NCBI GenBank assembly: GCA_009746045.1
Contig: RPFO01000080.1
Location: forward strand, 4,326,981-4,390,980
Source of the DNA: Mesostigma viride
Taxonomy: Eukaryota > Streptophyta > Mesostigmatophyceae > Mesostigmatales > Mesostigmataceae
DNA: 64,000 nucleotides
Direction: 5' to 3'
Shown here: positions 11,640-22,600 of the stretch, piece by piece
Position numbering within the stretch: the first letter of the stretch is position 1
Layout: the number at the start of each line of letters is the position of its first letter
Program-made: the position numbers and the translations under genes
Notes under the pieces: model-generated
What the model was told of the DNA's origin: nothing
What the model saw: the letters and a program-made list of their open reading frames with translations, nothing else
The model's database searches: none

Positions 11640-13391
11640 TTACCCCCGGCTGACAGGCCTACTGTTCCCCCTCCCCCCCAAATCCATAGGAACTAACCCC
11701 GAAGAAGACCCTGGCGGAAAAGCCACTGCTGGAGGGTCACGAGGGATTGAAGAGGGTGCGGGAGCCTGATTATCATAGGGGAACCCTGGGGATCCTGTCT
11801 GCACAGCATTCAGCCTACTAGGGGTAGCTGAAGGAATGCGTCCTGAAGTGGGACGAATAGGAGCACGCTGAGGGGTACGAGGAGGGCGAGCGTCGGGATG
11901 AGGGGGAGCACCCGAAAGGAACTTGGGGCACTCACGTTTAAGATGACCTACTTCCTTACAATGATAGCAGGTGATATGAGAGACATCCAGAGCTGAAAGG
12001 TCAGTCACACAAATATCTAATTCTTCTACATAGGAGTTCTCCTCCTCAGGGGTAAGGCTAATATTATTAATACGGGAACGGGTAGGAAGAGAAGGCGTGG
12101 AGAAGAAATCTGCTACTCGTAAAAGATGCTGGCGCACATGCTTGAGGGGCAGGTCAGTAAAACGGTAGGCAGAGAACTGGCGCTTGACTTCACGCAATAA
12201 GGGTCTACTGAGGCCCTGAAGGAAGCGGGCACGTACTTCTGCGCCCGACAAATCCCTAATTCGTACCATCTGGGCATCAAACTCTTTCATATATTCTTTG
12301 AAGGATTTGGTACCCTGCTGCAAGGTACCAAAGGATAATCTATCCTGCCAATCTGCATCGGGAGGGACTAAATGGTTCTCTAAACGCTTAAACAATTCTG
12401 CTACAGAGTTTGGGTAGGCATGAGAGGCAAGAGACTCACACTGGATGAGGTTAGCAAGCTCAGGAGTAATGCAGGTAGTAAGATAATGAGGAACTAGTAC
12501 AGCATCAGAGAGGCGCCACCTATTGTGGTTCTGCCAGGACTCTGTGTTCTGGGTGAGCAACATAATGAAAGTGAAAAACTGTTGAGGGGTAGACTTGACA
12601 TCCAGCTTAGGAAGGTTGGCAAAGAGGGGAAGAGCAGGAGGCTTAGGGGGATTAGAAGAATCAGTTTTTCCCATAGGGCCACTATCTTCCAGTGCTACAT
12701 AAGCGGGATAGAAGGAAGGAATAGGAAAAGTCTTGGGTAGGGGCCTAGAGGGAGCCACCGTTTCAGGATGGTGCCCATAGGAGAAGGGAACAGTATATTG
12801 CTCACGAAGAGAGGAGTAGGCAAAATGATCATAATTCCTATCATCTAGGGGCATGGTACTGAAATCATTATTAACTTCTAAATCAGCCACACGGGTAGGG
12901 ACCTGGGCAGCCTCATAGGCCGTCTCAGGGTAGGACCAGGAAGCAGGTGGGTAAAAGGGAACTGCACTAGGGCGCCCAGAAGGGCCGACAGGGGTAGAGG
13001 TACGACCCGTGTTAAAGGCAAGCATGGAAGGCACAGGGTGGGAAGGAGGCCTAGAAGCATTGTTAGTGAGTGAGGACCTGCTGGAGGAGGGGTGAGCCAA
13101 GGTTGCAGAAGGGGCAGGGGCCTGGTTCACAGCCAAAGAGGGTTCATCACTAAATCTAACTTGTGAGATGCGTTGTTCATAGGTAGGTGGGGTGATTGAG
13201 GGACGACGGCGACCACCAGTAACAGGAGAAGGAGGTGAGGTACGCAGAATACCTTGAGGAGTGAGATGGTGTACCGTTTCCAAGGAGTCCCGTCGGTTAC
13301 CACGAGTATTGTTAGTGTTATTATTAGTAGTAGTAGCATTATTATTATTATTGGTAGGTATAGGCGACATATCTCCACCCACTGGATCCAT
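11640..13391 (-). CDS. Gypsy gag polyprotein
   Basis: 583 aa, intact, ATG at 13391. An Asn-rich N-terminus (low-complexity, residues about 10-30) is followed by a Pro/Ser-rich region. The retrotransposon gag domain has SFKEYMKEFDAQMVRIRDL and RARFLQGLSRPLLREVKRQF. A CCHC zinc knuckle CYHCKEVGHLKREC is at about residues 475-488. The protein forms the particle and packages element RNA. It ends GNSRPVSRG-stop directly before the pol frame. Confidence 0.88.
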   Translation of the reverse strand: MDPVGGDMSPIPTNNNNNATTTNNNTNNTRGNRRDSLETVHHLTPQGILRTSPPSPVTGGRRRPSITPPTYEQRISQVRFSDEPSLAVNQAPAPSATLAHPSSSRSSLTNNASRPPSHPVPSMLAFNTGRTSTPVGPSGRPSAVPFYPPASWSYPETAYEAAQVPTRVADLEVNNDFSTMPLDDRNYDHFAYSSLREQYTVPFSYGHHPETVAPSRPLPKTFPIPSFYPAYVALEDSGPMGKTDSSNPPKPPALPLFANLPKLDVKSTPQQFFTFIMLLTQNTESWQNHNRWRLSDAVLVPHYLTTCITPELANLIQCESLASHAYPNSVAELFKRLENHLVPPDADWQDRLSFGTLQQGTKSFKEYMKEFDAQMVRIRDLSGAEVRARFLQGLSRPLLREVKRQFSAYRFTDLPLKHVRQHLLRVADFFSTPSLPTRSRINNISLTPEEENSYVEELDICVTDLSALDVSHITCYHCKEVGHLKRECPKFLSGAPPHPDARPPRTPQRAPIRPTSGRIPSATPSRLNAVQTGSPGFPYDNQAPAPSSIPRDPPAVAFPPGSSSGLVPMDLGGRGNSRPVSRG

Positions 13392-13606
13392 CTTGAATTA
13401 AGTAAATAAATAGGAATCTAGATGAAAGCAACAAAGGAAAAAGGAAAAACCTTGAAGGTCTGAAGCAAGAACAAAATTAAAATCAATCCTTTTTAGCAAC
13501 AGTAATGGATAGGGAACCAAACTCCAAAGTGAGAGGAGTATCTAAGCAGATGCAGATGCAGCCCGTTTAGGGGGAGAAGAAGGAGGGGTAGCAAAGACTA
13601 GAGCTT

Positions 13607-13873
13607 CTACGGGGGACGACCATGAGGAGTAGGGCGTACATGCAGGCCTAAATCTGATTGGCTATGATCTATAAGGAACTGCTGAGCTTCTTCGAAGGAC
13701 ATAAATTTCTTATACCTAATTACGTTGTATACACGATTCTGAACGATCTTCCTAGCGTCGGACCAAGAAAGGAAAATGGAGGACCATTGAGGCGTAATCA
13801 CTACGTAATATTTAGCTAGACTATTATCGCTAGAAGAATGGGAAGGAGCAGTAAAAGATCGCCGCTGGCTCAT
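13607..13873 (-). CDS. Gypsy leader ORF, RNase H1 hybrid-binding/viroplasmin-N-like domain
   Basis: 88 aa, upstream of gag in the same orientation, with its own ATG and stop. The core YYVVITPQWSSIFLSWSDA, then VYNVIRYKKFMSFEEAQQFL, follows the pattern of the RNase H1 N-terminal hybrid-binding domain (also seen in caulimovirus P6): a YYVV strand, the I-F-x-S-W turn, then Y-K-K-F and an E-A-x-x-F-L helix. In other proteins this domain binds RNA:DNA hybrids or dsRNA, so a role in reverse transcription or element RNA control is an inference. It could instead be the remnant of a longer ORF. Confidence 0.6.
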   Translation of the reverse strand: MSQRRSFTAPSHSSSDNSLAKYYVVITPQWSSIFLSWSDARKIVQNRVYNVIRYKKFMSFEEAQQFLIDHSQSDLGLHVRPTPHGRPP

Positions 13874-14187
13874 GGTAACGCACCTGGTAGGTCTTGAGTA
13901 GTCAAATGAGGAGAACGAGGAGAAGGCGACTTATCTCGGGTGTCTGAAACCGAACCAGATTGACGACGCACGCAGGGACGAGGTTTCCAGCGCCAGGTGG
14001 TCGTAAGTATCCGGTTTCAAGAATTCTGCGTCCGGCGATGGGTCGTCTAAATACAAAGCAGGCAAGATGCAGAAAAAGTGTAATCTACGAGACGCTAGTC
14101 GTCTCTCTACCGTAGAACCAAAACCATCACCTGTCTACGACAGTAAGCAACATTTCTCAGGAAAACAAAACGAGGAAAAGGAGCTAT

Positions 14188-15239
14188 AGTTAGTCTCCAT
14201 GCTTTGCTCTAAGTCTCAAAGGCATTGTGAATACAACGTATGAATAAGCCTTGTAAACCTACGTTGGTATGTGAATATAAATACCACGTGGGCTATGCAG
14301 ATAGGAATGCTAGTCGAGTCGCATACGTTTCCCTAGATAGGTACTTTGGGTACTGAGGTACGTGACAGATGTCAGTACCCAGTATACGTAGTGTCCTGTC
14401 ACTGGACGGTACTAGAGTATCCTAGATAGGGACCGTACTGCAGCGTGCATTGATTTGTGATCGCACGATGCAGTGACTAGACGGCTACCTGTCATCGTGT
14501 ACGTGGCCTCGGGCCAACGGTCTGCACCCAACGGTCACTGGCGGCGCAGCCAGTGAGGGGAACGTTGATGTTACGTCCTGGCTCGACTCTATCCCAAACA
14601 TCTCGCCTAATCTTACCTAAACTAGTGATGAGGCACCTACCTAGGAGTGAGGAGCTATATTGGCTATAAGACCTAGGACGCGACGACGCTGCTTCTCAAT
14701 GCATTCCCTTATAATACGCCATATACCGAATAAAACCAGGGTACTACGAAGGAAACAATACTACACTGCCGTGACCCAAGCTAATATGTGTTAATTCATT
14801 TAACACACGCCGAGTGCCATTCACGAAGGACAACTGCTGCATAAATGATCGCCGACAGGCGTGTATGCTCGGGCCGACATCGACCCTCGCCCACAGGACC
14901 AACGCACGTCCACAAGGTTCACACGCAGGATAAAAGGACCACTACTAAAGTACGCAGCGCGGCGCGACTGCACCGAACCACCATACTGTACAATTGCCAC
15001 GTCACAAGGCCCGGTACCGACCGGCCAAAAGGTCCTTACTACACGTAAGCCTAGGAAAGTCAGCGAACTGCTCCGGAATGGCTGAGGCAACAAGGGACCT
15101 AATTTACGTCCGTAACAACAACAAAAGTTACGCGACGTAACAGTTGATAAAGGGTAAACCTATTTTCTAATGAACCAAGCATTCACTGCTCATTGCATTC
15201 ACTGTGTCTTCAAGCAATATATCCCACCGCAATCTAACT
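14188..15239 (+). repeat. Copia 5' LTR, interrupted by a solo LTR
   Basis: Segments 14188-14568 and 15148-15239 match 21908-22381. Small indels relative to the 3' LTR are seen near 14218 (6 bp) and near 14499 (4 bp). Confidence 0.88.
14569..15142 (-). mobile_element. Solo LTR of a second gypsy family
   Basis: 574 bp beginning TGTTACGTC and ending GACGTAACA, with TSD gttga at 14564-14568 and 15143-15147. It is a diverged relative of the 572-bp gypsy LTR: shared blocks include the 'acactgccgtgacccaag' stretch and the acctaatttacgtccgtaac block near the end. No internal region remains, as expected after LTR-LTR recombination. Orientation follows the related LTRs. Confidence 0.85.
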
Positions 15240-15257
15240 TGAATTTTATTTGCTACC

Positions 15258-16402
15258 ATGGCTATCACTAACAAGAATGTCGCTAAGAAGCTTACCTACA
15301 ACGAGGATGATGATGGGCAGGATCGGCGGATGCCCAAAGACAACAACCAGAAGCCGGCTGGCGATGCGGCCATTTCCAAGAAAAAGAAAAAGAACAAAAA
15401 GACTCACAATGTTTGCCAGGACGAGGGGACGGCGGCTGCAAAGCCGACCGACCTACCCCCCTCCCCTGAGAGGCCGGAGGCCGAGACGGCTCCCCCCCGG
15501 GAGACCGGCTTACCCTCGACTCCGGCGGCTGCCCCAGCCGCAACCACGGCTGGCGCGGCCATGGCTGCGGAGCCCTCGGTGGTAAACCCCACTGAGGCTC
15601 CCCAGTCCGGCCCACGTTGCCATCTCTTCGGGAGCGTCTGCCCCGTCAGACGGCCTCGGTGGCACCGGACGGGACGATTACCTTTCGTCCCGCCACATCA
15701 AACCTTAATGTCCCTTTCGCCCAGGGACACAACCACTTTGAACTAACGTTTGGGCGACCCTCTGCGTCCCTTCTTCGCAAGAAGAAGGACATGGAGAGTA
15801 TTAAACTCGCACGGGTGGTGCGTAAACCTGTGGAACCCATCGGCGGACAACCAATGTCCGACGATGAGGTATCCGACACTGCCAGTCTCCCCGATGGGGA
15901 GACTGAGATCAATCTTACCCCAGCGCTCCTGGCGGTCGAGCAGGCCGCGCTGGTGGCAAATGAAGAACGCCGAGCGCGGCAGCGGGACCGAGAGGTCCGC
16001 CGAGAGGCGGCTTTTCGGCTCGCCGCTAAGCGGCAAGAATATGAGGAGGAGGCCGCCCGTCGCCTGGCTACCCACCAGGCGATGGCGGACGCGTACCGCG
16101 AGGCCACCCAGCGGTTACGTGACCTCCTCAAAAATGCTGACTATCCCATGCACTATGCGGACAGTCAAGACCTGGCCGAGCTTGCTCGGTCAGCACACTT
16201 TAAAAGCATGTCCTCCATCACCCAAGCCAGGGTCACGGAGGCCATCTTGGCCAAACATGGGGTGGTAGCTGAAGAAGCCCCCCCGCTGGAAACCACCAGC
16301 AAGAAACCCTCTCCCCCCAACCCCTGCAGTACAAGGAGGGACTGCTGGCCCTGGGCTCGAGGAAGGGCAAAGAGGCGGACTGTCCAGTCCGGCCTGCTAT
16401 GA
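15258..16402 (+). pseudogene. Copia-like element, gag N-terminal region (frameshifted)
   Basis: The first ORF starts MAITNKNVAKKLTYNEDDDG 18 bases after the 5' LTR. It is Lys-rich then Pro/Ala-rich. A frame change at about 15615-15645 leads into a second stretch with an arginine/alanine-rich probable coiled coil (QRDREVRREAAFRLAAKRQ) and then DLLKNADYPMHYADSQDLAE. No known gag domain is certain; position argues for gag. Confidence 0.5.
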
Positions 16403-17814
16403 TCATGGGAGACCACTCCCTGACATACCCGAGGATGAGGCTGCCTTTCAGGCAGCCCTCCGGGAGCATGAGGTACGCAAGGAGATGAAGCGTCTCATGC
16501 GGGAGGAGGCCAGGAGGAGAGCGGGCAGACACCCCTGCCCGCCCCTCCACCGATGGGGCTGGACCCAGTGGGGTTACCCGGACACCCCCGGGCTCCCCCG
16601 GGCCACCATGACCCCCCCTCCCCCTCCCCCACCACCCCAGGTTCGCCCTGTGGGTTGGGGCCCCCTCCCAACCAGGGGGGGTGGCCAGGACCCCAGGAGG
16701 CCCTGGGGGGAGGTGCAGAGGTGCCACAGGCACCCAACAGGCCTGCTGAGGCCCCCCCAAGGAGCGGGGATGTCCTGGAACAGCTCGCCATTCTCCAGGC
16801 CAGCTGGCCTCGTTGCAAGATCAGCAGTTAACAGCTAACCAGCTGCAAACTGTCGAGGGCCTGCGCGCCCTGATGTCGCGGTATGAGCGGGGGACCATCA
16901 ACCTGGACCCCACCCGCCTGCAACAAGCAACCGACGGCTTCTTGAGGGCCAACCCCCCTCTCACAGGTGTGTTTAACCCTCATAAAAAGGAATCCAAAAT
17001 CAATATTGCTGGCTTGCCTGAGGGTCACACTGTTGAACAAGCTAAGCAATTTGTTTTGCTTGGAGTATGGGATGGAAGGTCTTAACCTTAGACATCAGTT
17101 TAAGGCTCTCAGGGCCTCCTCCACATTCCATCAATCATCTCCTGCAATCAGAGCATTGATTCAAACCTATCAGGAACGTACCCTGACACCTGAAGCAGCC
17201 ATTGAACAGTGGCCTACCTTTATCACTGATCTGAAACAGCTAGTGCTTACCAATAACCACATGGAAGCAGTAGAACGTTTCAACTGGCTTGCTGCATATA
17301 AGGTGAACAAGAATAACCTCTCTGGGGATGCAAAAACATACAGGGTAATGATTGAGAAAGACCTTGAGCTTCTCAAGCTCCAACCAAGGTATCTCATCCA
17401 CACCTGGCTAACAAAAGCTAATTTGCAACCTTCTGTCCTGGCTACCCTGCTTACAGGCCTCAAGTCCCTCTGGGACAACTTCAGAGCTGCCATGCTCTAT
17501 ATCGAGGAGGCAGTGGACCCCCTGGGTACTGGCAACCCAGGCCCAGGACCCCAAGGTCCAGGGTGTCCAAGGCCACAAACGCAAGGGGCAGGCCAGCCAG
17601 GGGGGGCACCCAAGACCCACAAGTCCTCCCACCAAGGGGGCAGTGGCTCTCAGGGGCGTGGCAACACGTGGCACCGTGTGCCCCTGCATGGCAACCCCAA
17701 CAACAACAACAACAACAACAGGTCCCAGCAGGGCAATAACAACAACAGGTCCCAACAGGGCCAAAACAACAACAACAACAGGTCCCAGCAGGGCCAGAAC
17801 CGGTCCCAGCAGGG

Positions 17815-17850
<36 letters not shown>

Positions 17851-18025
17851 CCCTGGCAACCCTGGCCATAAGGTGCCTGAGGTGCTTCCAGAGGGCACGC
17901 AGACAACTGCCCCAACAACGACTCCCTGGCCAACGTGGATCTCTGCCCGGGCTGCTGGCACGCACGTCATCCCCTGGGGCCTCCAGGCAGCCGTTGCAAC
18001 AGGCCTCGCTACCAAATCAATGTGA
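16403..18025 (+). pseudogene. Copia-like element, gag C-terminal region (frameshifted)
   Basis: Segments in two frames (about 16790-17060, then 17060-18025) contain LRALMSRYERGTINLDPTRL and an alpha-rich gag-like domain (AIEQWPTFITDLKQLVL, AVERFNWLAAYKVNKNNL). A Gly/Pro-rich and then Asn/Gln-rich tract follows, built on CAACAA repeats at 17696-17850. A Cys/His cluster (CPGCWHARH...C) at about 17941-18000 might be a zinc-binding motif. Confidence 0.5.
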
Positions 18026-20373
18026 GTTCTCTCACCTTGTACTCTGAGGATGATGATCTCATTACCATTGGGGATGGCAACCAGGGCATAATTGATTTTG
18101 AGGCAGCAACCTTACTGTCCTCCCAACACCCTGTTCTGGAACCTTACATAAAAGCACTAACCCCTACTGTTGACAACTCCATAGATATCAAGGAGCTTGC
18201 TCATCAGCTGCACCTAGCCATGGGTCATGAAACAGTGGCTGAGGAACTGGCCAGACGGCTGGGGGGTAGTAGCATGGGAAAACAACTCAGGAATGCAGTA
18301 AAACTGGCTAGACAACACTGTCAAGAATGTCAGTTCAATAGCCCCAAACCTCAAAAATGGCATACTGCAACTCCTTCCACCAATAGGGGCATGATAGTGG
18401 GGGATGTGATGCACATCAACAAAGATGTCCAACCCTACCTGATCCTAAAAGACTCATGGTCCAGGTTCACAGTAATGGAACCCCTACCTGGCATGTCTGC
18501 AGGGCAGCTACGTGTTGCACTCATGATTGCTTTACCCAGATTCTACCCAGTTGACAGAATTTTGCTTGATCAACAATTTTCTTGTCTGACTGACCTGGAA
18601 GGGTGTGAAGCAATAGAGATTGCTGGGCTGGAAGATCATGAGGGTCAGGGGGTCATTGAAAGAACCATCAGATCTGTCAAAACCCTACTAGCCAAAAATC
18701 CTTCCAAGGATGCTACTTCAGGGGTCTATTGTGACAGGGCACTCTGGTGTCATGAAATGTGCACAACCCTAAACATGAGACCTGTCTTGCATGCCACGTG
18801 GGGTGAAGTAATCCCAGCAGGCCTGCAGGCAGGTGTATATCCCCCAGAGGTGATAGCACTGTACAACACTGCACGTGCACAAACCTCAGCAAAACTGGCA
18901 GAAAAAGATAAAACCCATTCCAGGCCAGTATTCCAAAAAGGTGATCAAGTTCTCTATTACAAGGAAAACAGCTTTGGTAAGGTTGGAACTTGGCTAGGTC
19001 CAGTTACCATCCGTGGATTTACCAAAAACAGCAAGACCGTGGAGGTCAAGCACAATATCAATGGGAAGCGTCACAGGGTGAGCTGTCATAGAATTAAGAA
19101 GTATTATTCTCCCATGGCAGACGTGCCTGGGGAAGAGTCTTTAAGCATGGACTCACTACTTCTATCTGGCAACTCCAGCATGCCCAGCAGTAGCTCTGAG
19201 CCACCAATTACTGCTGTTGACAGCACCACAGCACCCTCTGTGAACCCTTCCACCCTCAGTGAAGCCAGGCCCACTTCACAACCTGGGGATTGCTTAACCA
19301 GGCACGAGGTAGCTGGGTTGGAAGCATTAGCTCAGCCCCAAGGCACCAAATTGTCTGCCAACCCTCCCGCTCTGAGGTCAAGATTGGCAGTCGCCTTGCA
19401 AGCATTACACAGGTCACATAAGCAACAAGCTGCTGTGGCCGCAGGGTTGGCAAAAGTCTCAGCTGTGTGCACTAGTCAGGACCCCTGGACCCTGGCAATA
19501 GACACTCAGGCACAGGTCAGTGTGATCAGTGCACAAGCCATCCCTGGTCTTGAGATTGCACCTTCATTTTGGGCACGGGTGCAGGATTTCTCAGGCCAAA
19601 GCTCACTGGATGTAGTGGGACAAGTGATGCTCCCTATACTTGGTATTCAGACACCCTTCCAGGTGGTGGAGGGGTACTCTGGTAACACCTTGTTGGGGGA
19701 ACCTTTTGTATCCTATCCTGGGGTGCTTATCTCAGCTAATGAGCTCAGTGTCACAGGGGTGGGTGCAGTTCCTCTGGACCACTTTAAAATCCCTCTCTCC
19801 AGTATTGTCCCTGGTATGGATGCTGTCATCAAGGCAGTCAACACTCAGTATGCACCAGGGGAGATCCCTGATCTGGACAAGTTAGTGCACAGCCAGTTCC
19901 TCCATCCCTCAGCCTTTGGGCTGGGTAAGTGGGACATAGCCATGCACTCACCCCACCAAATCTCCCACGTCATACAAGAATGCAAAACACAAAAAGGGTT
20001 TACCAAGTGGCTGATGGCCATTGTCCACCAAGCCAGGCAGGAATGGGTCCTGCCCAACCCCAAAAACCCTCAATACAAACCGCCTGTCACCCCTTCATGG
20101 GACGTGCCAGAGGGAGCCAAAAAGCTCAGATTAAAATTTGTTCTCAAACAAAAACCACAAAAAGTGGGCTCCCCAATCTTCCATGCCAGACCATGTGTCA
20201 CAGAATTAAAGGGGACATCCACACTGCCAAAAGGGGAAACATACACACCTGGGCTGCAACAAACCTCACTCAGGATCATGCTCTCCCTATTCCTCCACAA
20301 CCTCAATGCAGGCCAAGACTATGTCTGCAAAGCCACTGAGGGCCTTCCTCAGGGGGGACCCAGAAAAGGCTGA
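17935..20373 (+). pseudogene. Copia-like pol: integrase, then retropepsin-like domain, then start of RT
   Basis: An 812-codon open frame. Integrase comes first: HHCC module (HQLHLAMGH ... CQECQF, about residues 91-135), then the catalytic core with GDVMHINKDVQ, ILLDQQFSCLTD and the Glu of GVIERTIRSVKTLL. Next, at residues about 515-600, comes an aspartic-protease-like domain (WTLAIDTQAQVSVIS; LLGEPFVSYPGVL). The N-terminal part of a copia RT follows (LRLKFVLKQK, SLRIMLSLFLHNL). The canonical copia order is protease-integrase-RT. The protease triad reads DTQ instead of DTG/DSG. The frame ends at 20373 by a frameshift. Confidence 0.75.
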
Positions 20374-20971
20374 ATCTGTGTGGAAAGGGAAGGTGTACGT
20401 GGTAGACACCCCAGCTGTGTGGAAACCTTACATTGATGAGCCCCACCTTATCATCAACATTGGGGTGGAAGGGCTTGTCAGTGCCCCAAAAATTTTCAGA
20501 GACTCAGCAGAGGAAGTATTCAAAAAGCTCAAGGCCACGTATGATGACCTGGACCCATGCTTTTTTGTTGTACCCACCCCCTCTGGACTGCTGTTCTTTG
20601 TGTGGCATGGAGATGACCAACTCATTTGTGGGCCTAGAGCTGAGGTGGAAACCTTTATTCAGCAGGTCCAGGAATCATATGAGATTGGCAAACAGGTGGA
20701 ATTGAGCACAACCCCCATCCAGTTCTGTGGCATCATGTTGCAGCTGCATAGGCAGCCAGATCAGTGGGTCTGCTCTCTCTCCCCTCCTGCAGAATATATC
20801 CAAGATTGTCTAGATCTGCTGCAGGACAACTACCTCCCCTTACACATGTGTGCCACTGTTCAGGGCAAACTGGGGTGGTGGTCAGCCATCTGTGGGGCTC
20901 CCTTAGCTGTCATCAGCAGGGTCACCCATGATGTTCTAGTCAAAATAAATGCAGTCACATCAGGAAGTTGA
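20306..20971 (+). pseudogene. Copia-like reverse transcriptase, palm and thumb
   Basis: Continues RT in a new frame. LLFFVWHGDDQLICGP carries the catalytic DD in the place of the copia YVDD box, after FFVVPTPSGLL. QFCGIMLQLHRQ and the palm-thumb region follow. It ends in a stop at 20971 just before the RNase H segment. Confidence 0.75.
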
Positions 20972-21011
20972 TCCATGACTGCCCCCCCTCATCCTCCATG
21001 GCCTGAATCTG

Positions 21012-21533
21012 ATGGAAGACATCCACATACACAGTGTCATGGACAGCTCCATGGAGAGCAGAACAATCAATCAGATGGGGGCACGGGAATCAGGGCTGTT
21101 TTTTCTCACCAACAGGTCAGATTACATGTCCCTCACTTCCTGGTACAGCAGGCTACACCGCAGAAAACCTGGCAGCAGCAACTCAGCTGAATGTCGTGCT
21201 GTGGTGTCTGCTGCATTGCATGCTCGTTCCCTGCAGCACATGCTCACCTGGCTACAAACCCAGGCAGGCAGCACATGCAATGTCATCTCACATCTCTATA
21301 CTGACAGCTATTCTGTGATCAGTTTTCTAACCAAGAAATCTGTTTCTGCTGTCCACACTGACCTGGATTGGGTGATCCTCAAACAGGAGGCAACCTACTT
21401 TTCCAGCTGGACTCATGTGGAAGATGAGGACAACCCAGCAGACGCCTTAACGAAGCTGAGGGATGCTGCTGGCCAACAGTACCAGCTCCTCTTTGAGAAC
21501 ATGAACCCCTATGATATCAGAGTCAGTGTTTGA
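21012..21533 (+). pseudogene. Copia-like RNase H
   Basis: Matches the C-terminal RNase H of copia elements: SNSAECRAVVSAALHARSL, the YTDSYSVISFL acidic site and the terminal NPADALTKL motif. A stop follows at 21533. The next 370 bases to the 3' LTR contain short direct repeats (ccagctgt blocks) and no further ORF. Confidence 0.78.
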
Positions 21534-21907
21534 ATAAATGACTGGCCATAGCTCAGTACACAACCACCACACCCCCTTACCACAGCGATAGCTGCTGGGC
21601 GCCATAAAATTCAACACATTCGTTGTGGGGTGTGAGTGCTGGCTAGGTCAGATTTGTATCCATTTGCAGCTTGAGGACACAAGCTTTGTATCCATTTACT
21701 TAATGTGTGCTTCAGTACCTGGCCAAACCAGCCAGCTGTGTACACCTTATTTAATGTGCAATATAACACCTGGCCAGAACAGCCAGCTGTAACCAACCTG
21801 GCTCAACCAGCCATGTCTCTTTTGTACCCCTAATCAACTTAAAAACAATAACAATAATGTTGGGGGTGCAGACCTGCATTAAGAAATAAATAATAAAACA
21901 ATACTGG

Positions 21908-22381
21908 AGTTAGTCTCCATGCTTTGCTGTAGACTAAGTCTCAAAGGCATTGTGAATACAACGTATGAATAAGCCTTGTAAACCTACGTTGGTATGTGAA
22001 TATAAATACCACGTGGGCTATGCAGATAGGAATGCTAGTCGAGTCGCATACGTTTCCCTAGATAGGTACTTTGGGTACTGAGGTACGTGACAGATGTCAG
22101 TACCCAGTATACGTAGTGTCCTGTCACTGGACGGTACTAGAGTATCCTAGATAGGGACCGTACTGCAGCGTGCATTGATTTGTGATCGCACGATGCAGTG
22201 ACTAGACGGCTACCTGTCATCGTGTGGCCTCGGGCCAACGGTCTGCACCCAACGGTCACTGGCGGCGCAGCCAGTGAGGGGAACGTTGATAAAGGGTAAA
22301 CCTATTTTCTAATGAACCAAGCATTCACTGCTCATTGCATTCACTGTGTCTTCAAGCAATATATCCCACCGCAATCTAACT
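21908..22381 (+). repeat. Copia 3' LTR
   Basis: 474 bp, intact. It starts AGTTAGTCTCC and ends CAATCTAACT and matches the 5' LTR on both sides of the solo-LTR insertion. Confidence 0.88.
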
Positions 22382-22587
22382 GCTATCTATAAAAGGATTT
22401 TCCGCTTCGAGCAGGTCTATCTTCTAGGCAGGGCGTGCCCCGAATCGGGCAGCACTACCCCCCCAGCTCGCAGGCGACCCGCCCATTACCTGTCAAGTAG
22501 GTGTCGTCTTCATTTTCCCAGTCGCGGAAGGGTTGATTCAATGACGTATGTTGCAGAGGATCGTCGTCTCGCTCTCTATCTAAACTA

Positions 22588-22600
22588 CCTCCGAGTCCAT
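22588..22600 (-). other. Possible primer-binding site of the gypsy element
   Basis: One base inside the 5' LTR boundary the minus strand reads TGGACTCGGAGG. TGG at this place is what tRNA-primed elements have. I cannot name the tRNA. Confidence 0.4.

Larger units (their letters stand above)
14188..22381 (+). mobile_element. Copia-like LTR retrotransposon inserted in the gypsy leader
   Basis: LTRs 14188-15239 (interrupted) and 21908-22381 are near-identical once the solo LTR is removed (473 and 474 bp). The TSD gctat is at 14183-14187 and 22382-22386. LTR ends are AGTTAG...CTAACT, not TG...CA. The internal region holds gag-like ORFs, integrase, a retropepsin-like segment, RT and RNase H, all on the plus strand and so opposite to the host gypsy element. 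Confidence 0.9.

Noticed and set aside
21850-21907. Copia LTR start at tgttgggggtg (21857)
   Set aside because: It looks like a classical TG start, but the sequence up to 21907 is not repeated at the 5' end, while homology and the gctat TSD both begin at AGTTAG.
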